DNA of 64,000 nt from a bacterium (GTDB taxonomy: Bacteria > Myxococcota_A > UBA9160 > UBA4427): NCBI GenBank assembly GCA_024742285.1, contig JANSYR010000010.1, positions 186,001 to 250,000 on the forward strand, given 5' to 3'. Each line of letters begins with the position of its first letter. Within the stretch, counting starts at the first letter, position 1. The translations under genes and the position numbers were made by a program. The notes under the pieces were generated by a model, which did not search any database, was not told the DNA's origin, and worked only from the letters and a program-made list of their open reading frames with translations. Positions 44,756 to 53,502 of this stretch are shown piece by piece.

Positions 44756-45622
44756 TCAGATCGGGCAGTCGCCCCCGCCGAGCTTCTTCGCTCGGTCCGT
44801 GAGGTTCGCTTCGAGCGTAGCCTCCCGGCCGATCATGATGACGAAGTCCTGGTTGCGAATGCCGTCGAGTGCATGCTGAGCAAGCTCGTCCAGGTCCTGC
44901 ACGGGGAGCTCGAAGCCCATGCGCTCGTTCAGATCGCTGGCGAAGGCCTCGAAGCTGGCCGGCTCGGCTTCCGGAAGGGCTGCTTCGCGTGCGAGCTCCG
45001 GGGGGCGGTTGCGGGATCCGGTGAGCAGGCCGGTGTTCAGGAGGCCGCCGCTCGGGTAGAGGATCGCGGCGCTGACGTTCGTGTTCTCGTCGCGAAGCTC
45101 GGCGGCGAGGCATTCGGTCAGGATCGACACCCCCGCCTTGCTCGCCGCGTAGATGGACTGCTTGGCCATCGGCGTCACGCCTCCGTTGCCCGACGAGGTG
45201 TTGACGACGACGCCTTCTTCGCCGGAGGCGATCATGCGCGGCACGAAAGCGCGAATACCGTGGGTGACGCCGAGCAGGTTCACGCCGATCAGCCACTCCC
45301 AATCCGTCGCTTCGGTCTCCCAGAGGTTGATGAAGGGGACGCCGACGCCGGCGTTGTTGAAGAGCAGATGGCACGCCCCGTGCCGATCGAAGACCTCGTC
45401 CGCCAGGGCGTTCACGGAGGCGCCGTCGCGCACGTCGACGACGACGCCCGAGATCTCTCCGCCGCCTTCCCCCAGCTCGGCCGTCGTCGCGTCGAGCGCG
45501 GCCTGCTCCACATCGGCGATGACGACTTTCGCGCCGGCGCCGAGGAGAGCGCGCGCGATCGCCTTGCCGATCCCGCTCGCGCCGCCCGTGATCACGGCGA
45601 CCTTGCCCGTGAAGTCCTTCAT
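44756..45622 (-). CDS. Short-chain dehydrogenase/reductase
   Basis: A 288-residue SDR with complete motifs: TGGASGIGKA for cofactor, NNAGVGVP, NTSSGNGG with the catalytic Ser, and YAASKAGV with Tyr-Lys. Asp in VVIADVEQ suggests NAD rather than NADP. It follows the amidohydrolase gene by 40 bases on the same strand, and the order TetR, amidohydrolase, SDR, VOC looks like one operon controlled from the 47517 palindrome. Substrate unknown. Confidence 0.85.
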   Translation of the reverse strand: MKDFTGKVAVITGGASGIGKAIARALLGAGAKVVIADVEQAALDATTAELGEGGGEISGVVVDVRDGASVNALADEVFDRHGACHLLFNNAGVGVPFINLWETEATDWEWLIGVNLLGVTHGIRAFVPRMIASGEEGVVVNTSSGNGGVTPMAKQSIYAASKAGVSILTECLAAELRDENTNVSAAILYPSGGLLNTGLLTGSRNRPPELAREAALPEAEPASFEAFASDLNERMGFELPVQDLDELAQHALDGIRNQDFVIMIGREATLEANLTDRAKKLGGGDCPI

Positions 45623-45662
45623 CTTCCATCCCTTCCGTTCGCGGCGACCCTGCCGCGGGGGA

Positions 45663-46859
45663 TCACGCGAAGTCGCTCCGCGGCGGACCGATCCGCTCGA
45701 CGATCGGCGCGAGCGCGTCGACGTCCAGCTTGTAGAAACGCGCCGCGTTGCCGCCGAGCATCGCCGCCAGGTCGGACTCGGGCACGTCCCGGAAGAGCGC
45801 TCGCCGATCGACGTCGGTGTTCGGCCAGCAGCCCTCGGGATGGGGGTAGTCCGTCCCCCACATGATCGATTCGAGCCCGATCGCCTCGCGCTGCTCGACT
45901 TCGGTGCGCTTCAGGAGCGAGGTGCCGACGGCGACGTTGCGCCGGAAGTACTCGCTCGGCTTCATCGAGAGGTGGGACGTGAAGTCGCCCATCTTGGCCG
46001 AGATGTGCGTCTCGCTGAAGTTGCGGTCGGCCGTCTCCAGGAAGGGAGGGACCCAGTCGCCCGAACCCTCGGTGATCGCGACGCGCAGGTCCGGGTGTCG
46101 TTCGAAGACGCCTCCCCAGATCAGGAAGTTGAGCGGTCGCGTGAGCCACCAGACGAACTCGGTCGTCGCGGCGCCGACCGCGCCGATCGCGAGCGAGCCG
46201 TCCGGGTTGAAGGCGAAGTAGTCCTCCTTGGGCGACGGACCCGAGTGGAAGTGGATGGGCATCTCGAGCTCGGCGCAGACCGCCCAGAGGGGGTCGTAGC
46301 GATCCAGGTGGTAGGGCGGTTGCGTGCCCCACATGACGGGGAGCATGACGCCGCGAAGCCCGTTCTTGCGCGCCCAGCGCACCTCCGCGATCGCCTCGTC
46401 GACGTCCCAGAGCGCCGGGACGATCGCGAGTCCGATGTGGCGTTCGGGCGTGATGCTGCAGAACTCCGAGAGCCACCGGTTGTGGGCGCGCGCCCCGGCC
46501 CACTGGAGCTCCGGATCGACGCCTTCGGTTCCGAGTCCCAGGCCGGCGTCGAAGGGCGGGCTGTTGTTCTCCGTGATGCCGTCCGGAAAGATCACTTCGA
46601 CCGCGATGCCGTCGCCGTCGAGGACCTCGATTCGCCGGTCGTGGTCCCAGGCGCCGGTCAGCCCGTCCCAGTTCTCGAGCTTCCACTTCTCGTTGAACTC
46701 GTCGATCAGGAAGAGCTTGCCGAGCGCGTCGCGTTGGGCGGCCTCCGCGGCCACGGCCCGGTCGAAGGCGTCGTGGTGCTTCGACTCGAGATAGTCGCGG
46801 TAGCGCTCGGGCGGCAGGCCGGCGTGACAGTCGGAAGAGACGGCGAGGTGGCGGGTCAT
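45663..46859 (-). CDS. Amidohydrolase_2-family metal-dependent hydrolase/decarboxylase
   Basis: A 398-residue TIM-barrel enzyme of the amidohydrolase-2 (ACMSD-like) family. The N-terminal metal site is SSDCHAG (an SxDxH variant), with further ligands in MPIHFHSGPS and the Asp in MWGTDYPHPEG. Family members are decarboxylases or hydrolases of ring-derived acids. GGAGGA lies 6 bases upstream of ATG 46859. The start overlaps the stop of the TetR gene by 4 bases (ATGA). This family is common in catabolic clusters of actinobacteria and proteobacteria, where its substrate is mostly unassigned. Confidence 0.85.
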   Translation of the reverse strand: MTRHLAVSSDCHAGLPPERYRDYLESKHHDAFDRAVAAEAAQRDALGKLFLIDEFNEKWKLENWDGLTGAWDHDRRIEVLDGDGIAVEVIFPDGITENNSPPFDAGLGLGTEGVDPELQWAGARAHNRWLSEFCSITPERHIGLAIVPALWDVDEAIAEVRWARKNGLRGVMLPVMWGTQPPYHLDRYDPLWAVCAELEMPIHFHSGPSPKEDYFAFNPDGSLAIGAVGAATTEFVWWLTRPLNFLIWGGVFERHPDLRVAITEGSGDWVPPFLETADRNFSETHISAKMGDFTSHLSMKPSEYFRRNVAVGTSLLKRTEVEQREAIGLESIMWGTDYPHPEGCWPNTDVDRRALFRDVPESDLAAMLGGNAARFYKLDVDALAPIVERIGPPRSDFA

Positions 46860-47512
46860 GATTCGTCCTCCAGGGTCGGATCGTGGGCTTCGGTCGATCC
46901 ACGGGGTGCGATCGCGTCGGCGAGGAACCGGGCGGCGGCTTCGCCGCGCTCGTGGAGCGGGTAGGTCGGGTCGTGGACCCAGTTGAGCGCCATCGATGCG
47001 ACGACGCTGGACACGACTTCCGCCATCGTGTCGAGGGGCATGTCGTCCCGCACGACGCCGCGCGAGACGCCCTCGCGCAGGAACGAGCGGAAGGCCCCGT
47101 GGAATCGACGATCGCGATCGGAATTGCCGTCGGTCGCGGCCGTCATCCAGATCAGCCCCTGGAGCTCGCGTCTCGTTTCGTCCCCGACGTTCGAGCCGTC
47201 CGGGGCTTCGAGGAAGAGGGCGCGAAGCTGGGACTCGATCGATCCTGGTTCCTTGGCGAGTGCTTCGAGTCGCGAGGAGAGTCGGTTCTCCGAGCGATTC
47301 GTGAGCCCGCGGAGCAGATCGCGTTTGCCCGAGAAGTGATTGAAGAACGTCCCATAGGCGATGCCCGCCTCGGAGCAGATCTGCGCGACCTTCGTTTCGT
47401 CGAAGCCCTGCTCGGCGAAGAGCCGTTCGGCCACGTCGAGCGTGCGCTCGATCGTGGCTGCTCTTCGCTGCTCGCGGCGGCCCGCGCCCGGGCTGACTTC
47501 GTTCGGCATCAT
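46856..47512 (-). CDS. TetR-family transcriptional regulator
   Basis: A 218-residue regulator. The helix-turn-helix spans RTLDVAERLFAEQGFDETKV to AGIAYGTFFNHFSGKRDLLR. The C-terminal domain includes DMPLDTMAEVVSSVVASMAL. ATG 47512 (or the next codon, 47509) sits 4 bases from a 24-base perfect palindrome, so the regulator very probably represses itself and the divergent Rieske gene. The stop overlaps the amidohydrolase start, making it the first gene of a minus-strand operon. No Shine-Dalgarno is visible because the operator fills the leader, so a leaderless start is possible. Confidence 0.9.
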   Translation of the reverse strand: MMPNEVSPGAGRREQRRAATIERTLDVAERLFAEQGFDETKVAQICSEAGIAYGTFFNHFSGKRDLLRGLTNRSENRLSSRLEALAKEPGSIESQLRALFLEAPDGSNVGDETRRELQGLIWMTAATDGNSDRDRRFHGAFRSFLREGVSRGVVRDDMPLDTMAEVVSSVVASMALNWVHDPTYPLHERGEAAARFLADAIAPRGSTEAHDPTLEDES

Positions 47513-47516
47513 TGAC

Positions 47517-47540
47517 TTTGTACTTGGATCCAAGTACAAA
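47517..47540. promoter_or_regulatory. 24-base palindromic TetR operator
   Basis: TTTGTACTTGGA followed at once by its exact reverse complement gives a perfect 24-base palindrome. It lies in the 72-base spacer between the TetR gene (start 47512) and the Rieske oxygenase gene (start 47585). The position suits simultaneous control of both transcripts. Perfect symmetry of this length in GC-rich DNA is unlikely by chance. Confidence 0.88.
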
Positions 47541-47584
47541 ATCAACTCCGAAAACGCCGCACCCACGGTTCAGGAGGCCCACGG

Positions 47585-48553
47585 ATGAACGCATCACAGG
47601 AAGGCGTCGCGCTCCCGCTCCCCAACGGATGGTTCGCCGTGGCCTGGAGCCACGACCTCGGCGAGGGCGACGTGCAGTCCGTCCGCTGCTTCGGCCGGGA
47701 TCTCGTCCTCTACCGGTTGTGGAGTGGAGAGCCCGCGCTGCTCGATGCCTACTGCCCGCACCTCGGTGCCCATCTCGGTGTCGGCGGACGCGTGATCGAG
47801 GATTCGATCCGGTGTCCGTTCCACGGATGGCGATTCGATTCGACCGGCCAGTGCGTGTCCATTCCCCACTGCAAGAGCATTCCGCCGAACGCGAAGCTCC
47901 GCGGTTGGGACGTCATCGAGAAGAACGGAATGATCTTCGCGTGGTATCACGCGGAGGAGAAGCCGCCGAGCTGGGAGATCCCGACGATCCCCGAGTTCGG
48001 CGACGCCGACTGGACCGAGCCGCGACACGTCGATCTCGAAGTGCCCATCCACCTCCAGGAGCTCGCCGAGAACAACTGCGATCCGGCCCACTTCGAGTTC
48101 GTGCACGGGAGCGCCGACATTCCGCCGACGGAGATGGAGCTCTCCGAAGAGGGGCGCTTCTACCGGATGTCGAGCCCGTTCACCCGCGAGACGCCCGTGG
48201 GTCCGATGGAGATGCAGCTCATTCGCGACTCGTGGGGCCTCGGTCTCTCGACGGTGCGAACCGAAGGCCTTCCCGGCGTCAGCATGTTGCTCTTCACGTC
48301 GACGACCCCGGTCGAGACGGATCGGTCGGTCATGCGCTGGTCGCTCACGGTGACGCGCAACATCGCCGGACAGGCGGGCGACGAGTTCATGCAGGGCATC
48401 GTCGACGGCGTGAAGCAGGACATCCCGATCTGGACGAACAAGATCCACCGGGCCAATCCGGTTCTCTGCGAGACCGACAGGTACATCGCCGAGTTCCGGA
48501 AGTGGACGCGGCAGTTCTACTCCGAGCCGGCGGGCGAGGCGCTGGCGGGGTAG
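47585..48553 (+). CDS. Rieske non-heme iron oxygenase, KshA-like
   Basis: A 322-residue oxygenase component. The Rieske [2Fe-2S] site is AYCPHLGAHLG and IRCPFHGWRFD (CxH and CxxH). The mononuclear iron site is ENNCDPAHFEFVHG (N-x-x-D-x-x-H-x4-H). The overall size and spacing resemble 3-ketosteroid 9-alpha-hydroxylase (KshA) and related desaturases or hydroxylases, but the substrate is not proven. It needs a reductase, which is not encoded nearby. It is divergent from the TetR operon with the palindrome between, so likely inducible. Confidence 0.88.
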   Translation: MNASQEGVALPLPNGWFAVAWSHDLGEGDVQSVRCFGRDLVLYRLWSGEPALLDAYCPHLGAHLGVGGRVIEDSIRCPFHGWRFDSTGQCVSIPHCKSIPPNAKLRGWDVIEKNGMIFAWYHAEEKPPSWEIPTIPEFGDADWTEPRHVDLEVPIHLQELAENNCDPAHFEFVHGSADIPPTEMELSEEGRFYRMSSPFTRETPVGPMEMQLIRDSWGLGLSTVRTEGLPGVSMLLFTSTTPVETDRSVMRWSLTVTRNIAGQAGDEFMQGIVDGVKQDIPIWTNKIHRANPVLCETDRYIAEFRKWTRQFYSEPAGEALAG

Positions 48554-48595
48554 CCTCGAACGGCTGCGAATTCGAACCCCAACGAAGGACTCCAC

Positions 48596-50332
48596 ATGTT
48601 CGATCTCAAAATCACCGGCGGCACGATCGTCGACGGGACGGGGACGGCGCGCTTCGTCGGTGACGTCGCGATCAAGGACGGCGTGATCGCCGCCGTCGGC
48701 CCGGATCTCGAAGGCGAGGCGAGCGAGACCCTCGACGCCTCGGGCCATCTCGTGACGCCCGGCTTCGTCGACATCCACACCCACTACGACGGCCAGGCCA
48801 CCTGGGACAGCCTCCTCGACCCCTCGGCCAGCCACGGCGTCACGACGATCGTGACCGGCAACTGCGGCGTCGGCTTCGCCCCCGTCCGCCCCGGCGACGA
48901 GAAGCGCCTGATCGAGATGATGGAAGGGGTGGAGGACATCCCCGGAACGGCGCTCTACGAAGGGATCGAGTGGAGCTGGGAGACGTTCCCGCAGTACCTC
49001 GACGCGCTGGACGGGCGCGAGTACTCGATGGACATCGCCGCCTTCGTCCCGCACGCGCCGATCCGGCTCTACGTGATGGGCGAGCGCGGGGAGCGGAACG
49101 AGGCGGCGACCGCGGAGGACATCGCGGAGATGTCCGAGCACGTGCGCGCCGCGATCGCGGCGGGCGCTGTCGGGGTCTCGACCTCGCGCTCGCTGAACCA
49201 CAAGACCCTCGATGGCGAGCTCGTCGCCGGCACCTTCGCTGGACAGGCGGAGCTCGAGGGACTCGCGAGCGCGATGCTCGAAGCGGGGGGCGGTCTCTTC
49301 GAGGTCGTGCCGCAGGGCGAGACGGGGGACGACGAGGCGCTCATCCTCGGAGAGATCGAGCTGATCAGCCGCGTCTCGAAGGAGACCGGGGCCGAGGTCT
49401 CGTTCCTGATGGTCCAGGCGGGGGGTGCGCCGGAGCTCTGGCGCAAGCAGCTCGAGGCGGTGGCCGAGGCGAACGCCGGCGGCGCGAAGCTCGTCCCGCA
49501 GGTCGGCGGTCGCCCGGGCGGGATGCTGATCGGGCTCCCCAGCTATCACGGGTTCATGCGACGACCGACCTTCCGTCGCCTCGAGGCGGAGCTCTCGGGC
49601 GACGCACTCGTCGAGGCGCTCCGGGATCCGGCGAATCGCGCGGCGATCCTCGGCGAGACCGACGAGCCGCTGCTTCCGAGCGAGCAGTTCGGGGCGATGA
49701 CCGAGGCGATGCCCTTCCTCTTCCAGGCCATGTACCCCCTCGGCAATCCGCCGAACTACGAGCAGACGGCGGATCGTTCGATCGCGGGGATCGCCGCGTC
49801 GACGGGCCGCGATCCCTGGGAGGTCCACTACGACCTGCTCGTGGACGGCGAATGGGTGCTCGGCGCCTTCGTGAACTACGCGCAGGCGTCCCAGGAGCCC
49901 TTGCGGGCGATGATCGAGGATCCGGCGACGGTGCTCGGGCTCTCGGACGGCGGCGCGCACGTGAAGATGATCTGCGATGCGTCGGTGCCGACCTACATGC
50001 TGACGCATTGGGTCCGCGACCGGGAGCGCGGCGATCGGCTGTCGCTCGAGGCGACCGTACAGAAGCAGACGTCCGAGTCGGCGCGAGTCGTCGGGATGCA
50101 CGACCGCGGCACGATCGAGGTCGGCAAGAAGGCGGACCTCAACGTGATCGACTTCGAAGGGTTGACGCTCCATCCGCCGCGCTCGGTCAACGACCTGCCC
50201 GCCGGCGGCGCGCGGATTCTGCAGGACGCGTCGGGCTATCGCGCGACGATCGTGAGCGGCGTCGTGACGCGGCGGGACGATCGGGACACGGGAGCGCGAC
50301 CCGGGCGGTTGGTGCGGTCCGGGCGGGCCTGA
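48596..50332 (+). CDS. N-acyl-D-amino-acid deacylase-family amidohydrolase
   Basis: A 578-residue amidohydrolase. The metal site opens with [10 protein letters not shown] (HxH), followed by [16 protein letters not shown] later [13 protein letters not shown] provides the catalytic Asp region, and the C-terminal strand domain is [15 protein letters not shown]. The family includes D-aminoacylases and dihydropyrimidinase-like enzymes; in catabolic gene clusters its members are often misannotated and their substrate is unclear. It follows the Rieske gene by 42 bases on the same strand, so they probably share the inducible promoter at 47540. It is convergent with the acyl-CoA synthetase gene. Confidence 0.85.
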   Translation: MFDLKITGGTIVDGTGTARFVGDVAIKDGVIAAVGPDLEGEASETLDASGHLVTPGFVDIHTHYDGQATWDSLLDPSASHGVTTIVTGNCGVGFAPVRPGDEKRLIEMMEGVEDIPGTALYEGIEWSWETFPQYLDALDGREYSMDIAAFVPHAPIRLYVMGERGERNEAATAEDIAEMSEHVRAAIAAGAVGVSTSRSLNHKTLDGELVAGTFAGQAELEGLASAMLEAGGGLFEVVPQGETGDDEALILGEIELISRVSKETGAEVSFLMVQAGGAPELWRKQLEAVAEANAGGAKLVPQVGGRPGGMLIGLPSYHGFMRRPTFRRLEAELSGDALVEALRDPANRAAILGETDEPLLPSEQFGAMTEAMPFLFQAMYPLGNPPNYEQTADRSIAGIAASTGRDPWEVHYDLLVDGEWVLGAFVNYAQASQEPLRAMIEDPATVLGLSDGGAHVKMICDASVPTYMLTHWVRDRERGDRLSLEATVQKQTSESARVVGMHDRGTIEVGKKADLNVIDFEGLTLHPPRSVNDLPAGGARILQDASGYRATIVSGVVTRRDDRDTGARPGRLVRSGRA

Positions 50333-50363
50333 GCGCCGCTGGCCTCGACGCGTCCGGACGGCG

Positions 50364-52001
50364 TCAGTCTCCGGCCGTGACCTGCGCGGTCGCCCAGCGA
50401 TAGTCCGCCTTCCCGCTCGGGCTTCGCTGGATCGTGTCGACGAAGACGAAGGCCTTGGGCAGCTTGTATCGCGCGACGTGGCGCTCGGCCTCGGCGAGGA
50501 GCGCCGGCTCGTCCCGCGCGGCCCCCTTCGCGAGGGCGATCACGGCGACGACCTCCTGCCCCCAGCGGTCGCTCGGACGCGGTGCGACGACGACGTCGAA
50601 CACGTCGGGATGGGCCTTCAGCGCGCTTTCGACTTCCTCGGCGAAGATCTTCTCTCCGCCGGAGTTGATGCAGACCGAATCCCGACCGAGGAGCTCGACC
50701 GAGCCGTTCTCGTTGTAGTGGGCCCGGTCGCCGGGAACGGAGTACCGCTCGCCATCGATTCGCACGAAGGTGCGTGCGGTCTTCTCGGGGTCGCCGAGAT
50801 AGCCGAGGGGCATGCGGCCGCTCTTGGCGAGCCAGCCGATCTCGCGCTCCTCCGGAGCGAGGACACGGGTGAGGTCCTCGCTCACGACGACGGATCCGGA
50901 CGCGGCATTGAAAGCGCCCGACTGGGTGTTGTTCCGGGTCGACACCTGCATGCCCTGGATGCCGCCCTCGGAGGAGCCCATTCCGTCCACGATCACGATG
51001 TCCGGGAGACACTCGAAGAACGCGTCCTTGTTCGTCCGGGAGAGTGGGGCGCCGCCGGACGAGACGATCTTCAGCTCGGACAGCTCGCGATCGTTCTCGC
51101 GGAGCTCGTCGATCAGCGGCCGCGCGAAGGCGTCTCCGACGATGGTCATTCCGTTCACGCGCTCGCGGGCGGCGGTATCGAGGAAGTCCGCGGGGTCGAG
51201 CTTCCGGACTTCGCTCGGGAAGACGGCGGTCGCGCCGCCGGTCATGCCGTTCACGAGCGTCCACTGGGCGGCGCCGTGCATGAGCGGAGGGCCGACCAGC
51301 ATGCGACCCGGCTCGGCCTCGGAGGCTTCCTTCGCCATCTCCTCGAGGGACGCGAAGACGACGCCGTTCTGTCGCCGCCCGCCCATCGCGGTGATGAAGA
51401 TGTCTTCGGCGCGCCACAAGACGCCTTTGGGCATGCCGGTCGTGCCACCCGTATAGAGGATGTAGAGGTCGTCGGGCGAGGGATCGACCTCTGGGCGCGC
51501 GGTCGAGGCGGAGGCCACCGCCGACGCGTAGTCGAGCGCGCCGTCGACGAGCGCGTTACCGGAATCGTCCTGGACCTGGAGGAGCAGCTCGAGACGAGGG
51601 AGCTTCGCGCGGACGCGCTCGATCTGCGGAGCGAATTCGGCGTGGTAGACCACCGCCCGCGTGTCCGCGTTGTCGAAGAGGTAGAGCAGCTCCTCTTCGA
51701 CATAGCGGTAGTTCACGTTGAACGGCGCACAGCGGGCCTTCCAGGCGCCGAACATGCCTTCCGCGTACTCGGGGCTGTTGTAGAGATAGAGCGCGACGTG
51801 GGGCTGCCCCGACTCGTGGTCCTCGAGGGCGTCCCGCTCCTTCTCGGCGGTCAGGCCGTGTTCGAGGAAGACGTTTCCGAGCGCGTTCGTTCGCTGGTCG
51901 AACTCGGCGTAGGTGATTCGTCGGTCGCCGAGAACGAGCATCTCCCGGTCGGGAACGGTCTGGGCGAGGGCTTCGATGACGCCGGGGAGGGTGAAGGGCA
52001 T
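50364..52001 (-). CDS. Acyl-CoA synthetase (AMP-forming, FadD-like)
   Basis: A 545-residue ANL-superfamily ligase. The AMP-binding loop is ILYTGGTTGMPKGV. DGMGSSEGGIQGM is the A5-type motif, GDRAHYNENGSVELLGRDSV covers A7-A8, and the catalytic Lys is in RSPSGKADYRW. Length and motifs are complete. It activates a carboxylic acid to its CoA ester; actinobacterial relatives act on steroid side chains or ring remnants (family knowledge). It follows the CaiB-type gene by 36 bases on the same strand, forming a CoA activation and transfer pair. The start at 52001 is the only one consistent with the family N-terminus. Confidence 0.9.
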   Translation of the reverse strand: MPFTLPGVIEALAQTVPDREMLVLGDRRITYAEFDQRTNALGNVFLEHGLTAEKERDALEDHESGQPHVALYLYNSPEYAEGMFGAWKARCAPFNVNYRYVEEELLYLFDNADTRAVVYHAEFAPQIERVRAKLPRLELLLQVQDDSGNALVDGALDYASAVASASTARPEVDPSPDDLYILYTGGTTGMPKGVLWRAEDIFITAMGGRRQNGVVFASLEEMAKEASEAEPGRMLVGPPLMHGAAQWTLVNGMTGGATAVFPSEVRKLDPADFLDTAARERVNGMTIVGDAFARPLIDELRENDRELSELKIVSSGGAPLSRTNKDAFFECLPDIVIVDGMGSSEGGIQGMQVSTRNNTQSGAFNAASGSVVVSEDLTRVLAPEEREIGWLAKSGRMPLGYLGDPEKTARTFVRIDGERYSVPGDRAHYNENGSVELLGRDSVCINSGGEKIFAEEVESALKAHPDVFDVVVAPRPSDRWGQEVVAVIALAKGAARDEPALLAEAERHVARYKLPKAFVFVDTIQRSPSGKADYRWATAQVTAGD

Positions 52002-52037
52002 GGGATTCCCAGGAAGTGGAGGAGGGTTGGAGGTCGT

Positions 52038-53186
52038 TCAGCCGATGACGCCGGCTTCTCGAAGCCTGTCGATTCGCGTTCCGTCGAAGCCCCAGGCTTT
52101 CAGGCACTCGGTCGTATCCGAGCCGGGGGCCGAGGCGAGCGACGAGACGCCGACTTCGCTTCGGCTGAATCGCGGCGCGGGCCCCGGTTGGTACTTCCCG
52201 GGCTCGACCTCGACGAAGACCTCGCGGGACGCGTTGTGCGGGTGTGCCGGGGCTTCCGTCATCTTGAGGACCGGCGAGAAGCAGATCTCGCGGCCCTCCA
52301 TCGCGGTACACCACTCGTCGCGCGTCTTCGTCTTGAAGATCGCCTCGACGCGCTCCTTGAGCTCCGGCCAGGCGGACGAGTCCATCTGGTGGGGCAGGTC
52401 CTCGCCGGCCAGCCCGAGCACGTCGAGCAGGTTCGCGTAGAACTGGGGCTCGAGCGCGCCGATCGAGACGTATCCGCCGTCCTTGCACTCGAAGACGTCG
52501 TAGAAGTGGGAGCCGGTATCCAACATGTTCGTGCCCGGCGCTTCGTTCCAGGCGCCCGCCTGGGCGGCGCCGAAGATCGATGCGGACAGGAGCGCCGCGC
52601 CGTCGCACATCGCGGCATCGACCACCTGTCCCTCGCCCGAACGGGATCGCTCGAGGAGCGCGGTCACCATCCCGAACGCGAGCAACATCCCACCGCCGCC
52701 GAAGTCGCCCAGGTAGTTGACCGGCGGAGTGGGGCGCTCGCCCTTCCGGCCGATCGTGTGGAGCGCACCGGTGATCGCGATGTAGTTGATGTCGTGGCCG
52801 ACGTCGTCCTTGTAGGCGCCGGATTGGCCCCAACCGGTCATGCGCCCGTAGACGAGACCGGGATTCCGGGCGAGGCAGACGTCCGGGCCGAGGCCGAGGC
52901 GCTCCATCACGCCCGGACGGAGACCTTCGATGAAGCCGTCGGCCTGCTCGACCAGGTCGAGGACCGCGGCAACGCCGCGCTCGTCCTTGATGTTGATCGC
53001 CGCGCTCTTGCGATTTCGACCGAGGACGTCCGCGGGCCCCCCGCCGCCCGACAGGAACCCGCCGCCCGAGACGCGGTCGACGCGAAGGACCTCGGCGCCC
53101 ATGTCGGCGAGCATCATCGAGGCGAAGGGGGCCGGGCCGATGCCGACCATCTCGATGATCTTGAAGCCTGAGAGCGGTCCGGGCAT
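52038..53186 (-). CDS. CaiB/BaiF-family CoA transferase or racemase
   Basis: A 382-residue class III CoA transferase. It begins GPLSGFKIIEMVGIGPAPFA, with MMLADMGAEVLRV, NRKSAAINIKDERG and the conserved GWGQSGAYKDDVGHDINYIA in place. The pattern fits alpha-methylacyl-CoA racemase (Amacr), which acts on branched side chains such as those of sterols or bile acids, but CoA transfer is equally possible. With the synthetase downstream it suggests side-chain CoA metabolism. The upstream 46 bases before the decayed small gene show no promoter I can name. Confidence 0.88.
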   Translation of the reverse strand: MPGPLSGFKIIEMVGIGPAPFASMMLADMGAEVLRVDRVSGGGFLSGGGGPADVLGRNRKSAAINIKDERGVAAVLDLVEQADGFIEGLRPGVMERLGLGPDVCLARNPGLVYGRMTGWGQSGAYKDDVGHDINYIAITGALHTIGRKGERPTPPVNYLGDFGGGGMLLAFGMVTALLERSRSGEGQVVDAAMCDGAALLSASIFGAAQAGAWNEAPGTNMLDTGSHFYDVFECKDGGYVSIGALEPQFYANLLDVLGLAGEDLPHQMDSSAWPELKERVEAIFKTKTRDEWCTAMEGREICFSPVLKMTEAPAHPHNASREVFVEVEPGKYQPGPAPRFSRSEVGVSSLASAPGSDTTECLKAWGFDGTRIDRLREAGVIG

Positions 53187-53232
53187 GAAGGGTCCTTTCG
53201 GGTCGCTGCGCGCGACGATCTCCGGACAGGTT

Positions 53233-53462
53233 CTAGCGAATCGTCGCCAGGCCGTTGTCGAGAATCATCGGCGCGCAGACGAAGAGCCCGATCGCGGGTA
53301 CCCGATCATGGGACGGAGGAGCCGGACGCCGCGGCGAGGCCCGCCACGAATGAGGAGGACGGCGAATGGCGAGATCCGGACGGCGACCCAGGTGTGGAAC
53401 GCGAAGGAGCCGGCCAGAAACAGCGCCGCCGCGCGGTCGGCCCGGTCGAGGGCCATCTTCAT
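53233..53462 (-). pseudogene. Frameshifted remnant of a small membrane protein gene
   Basis: From ATG 53462 the frame reads RADRAAALFLAGSFAFHTWV and RISPFAVLL, a clear hydrophobic segment. It then turns into Arg-rich non-protein-like sequence. In the other two frames the missing continuation appears as SFVAGLAAASG and then PAIGLFVCAPMILDNGLATI before TAG at 53233. Two frameshifts therefore break what looks like a roughly 75-residue two-helix membrane protein. Sequencing error is an alternative. The remaining bases of 53187-53502 show nothing else. Confidence 0.35.
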
Positions 53463-53502
53463 CCTTCGGGTTCTCCTGGTCGAGATTCGTCCCCAGAAAG
53501 GT

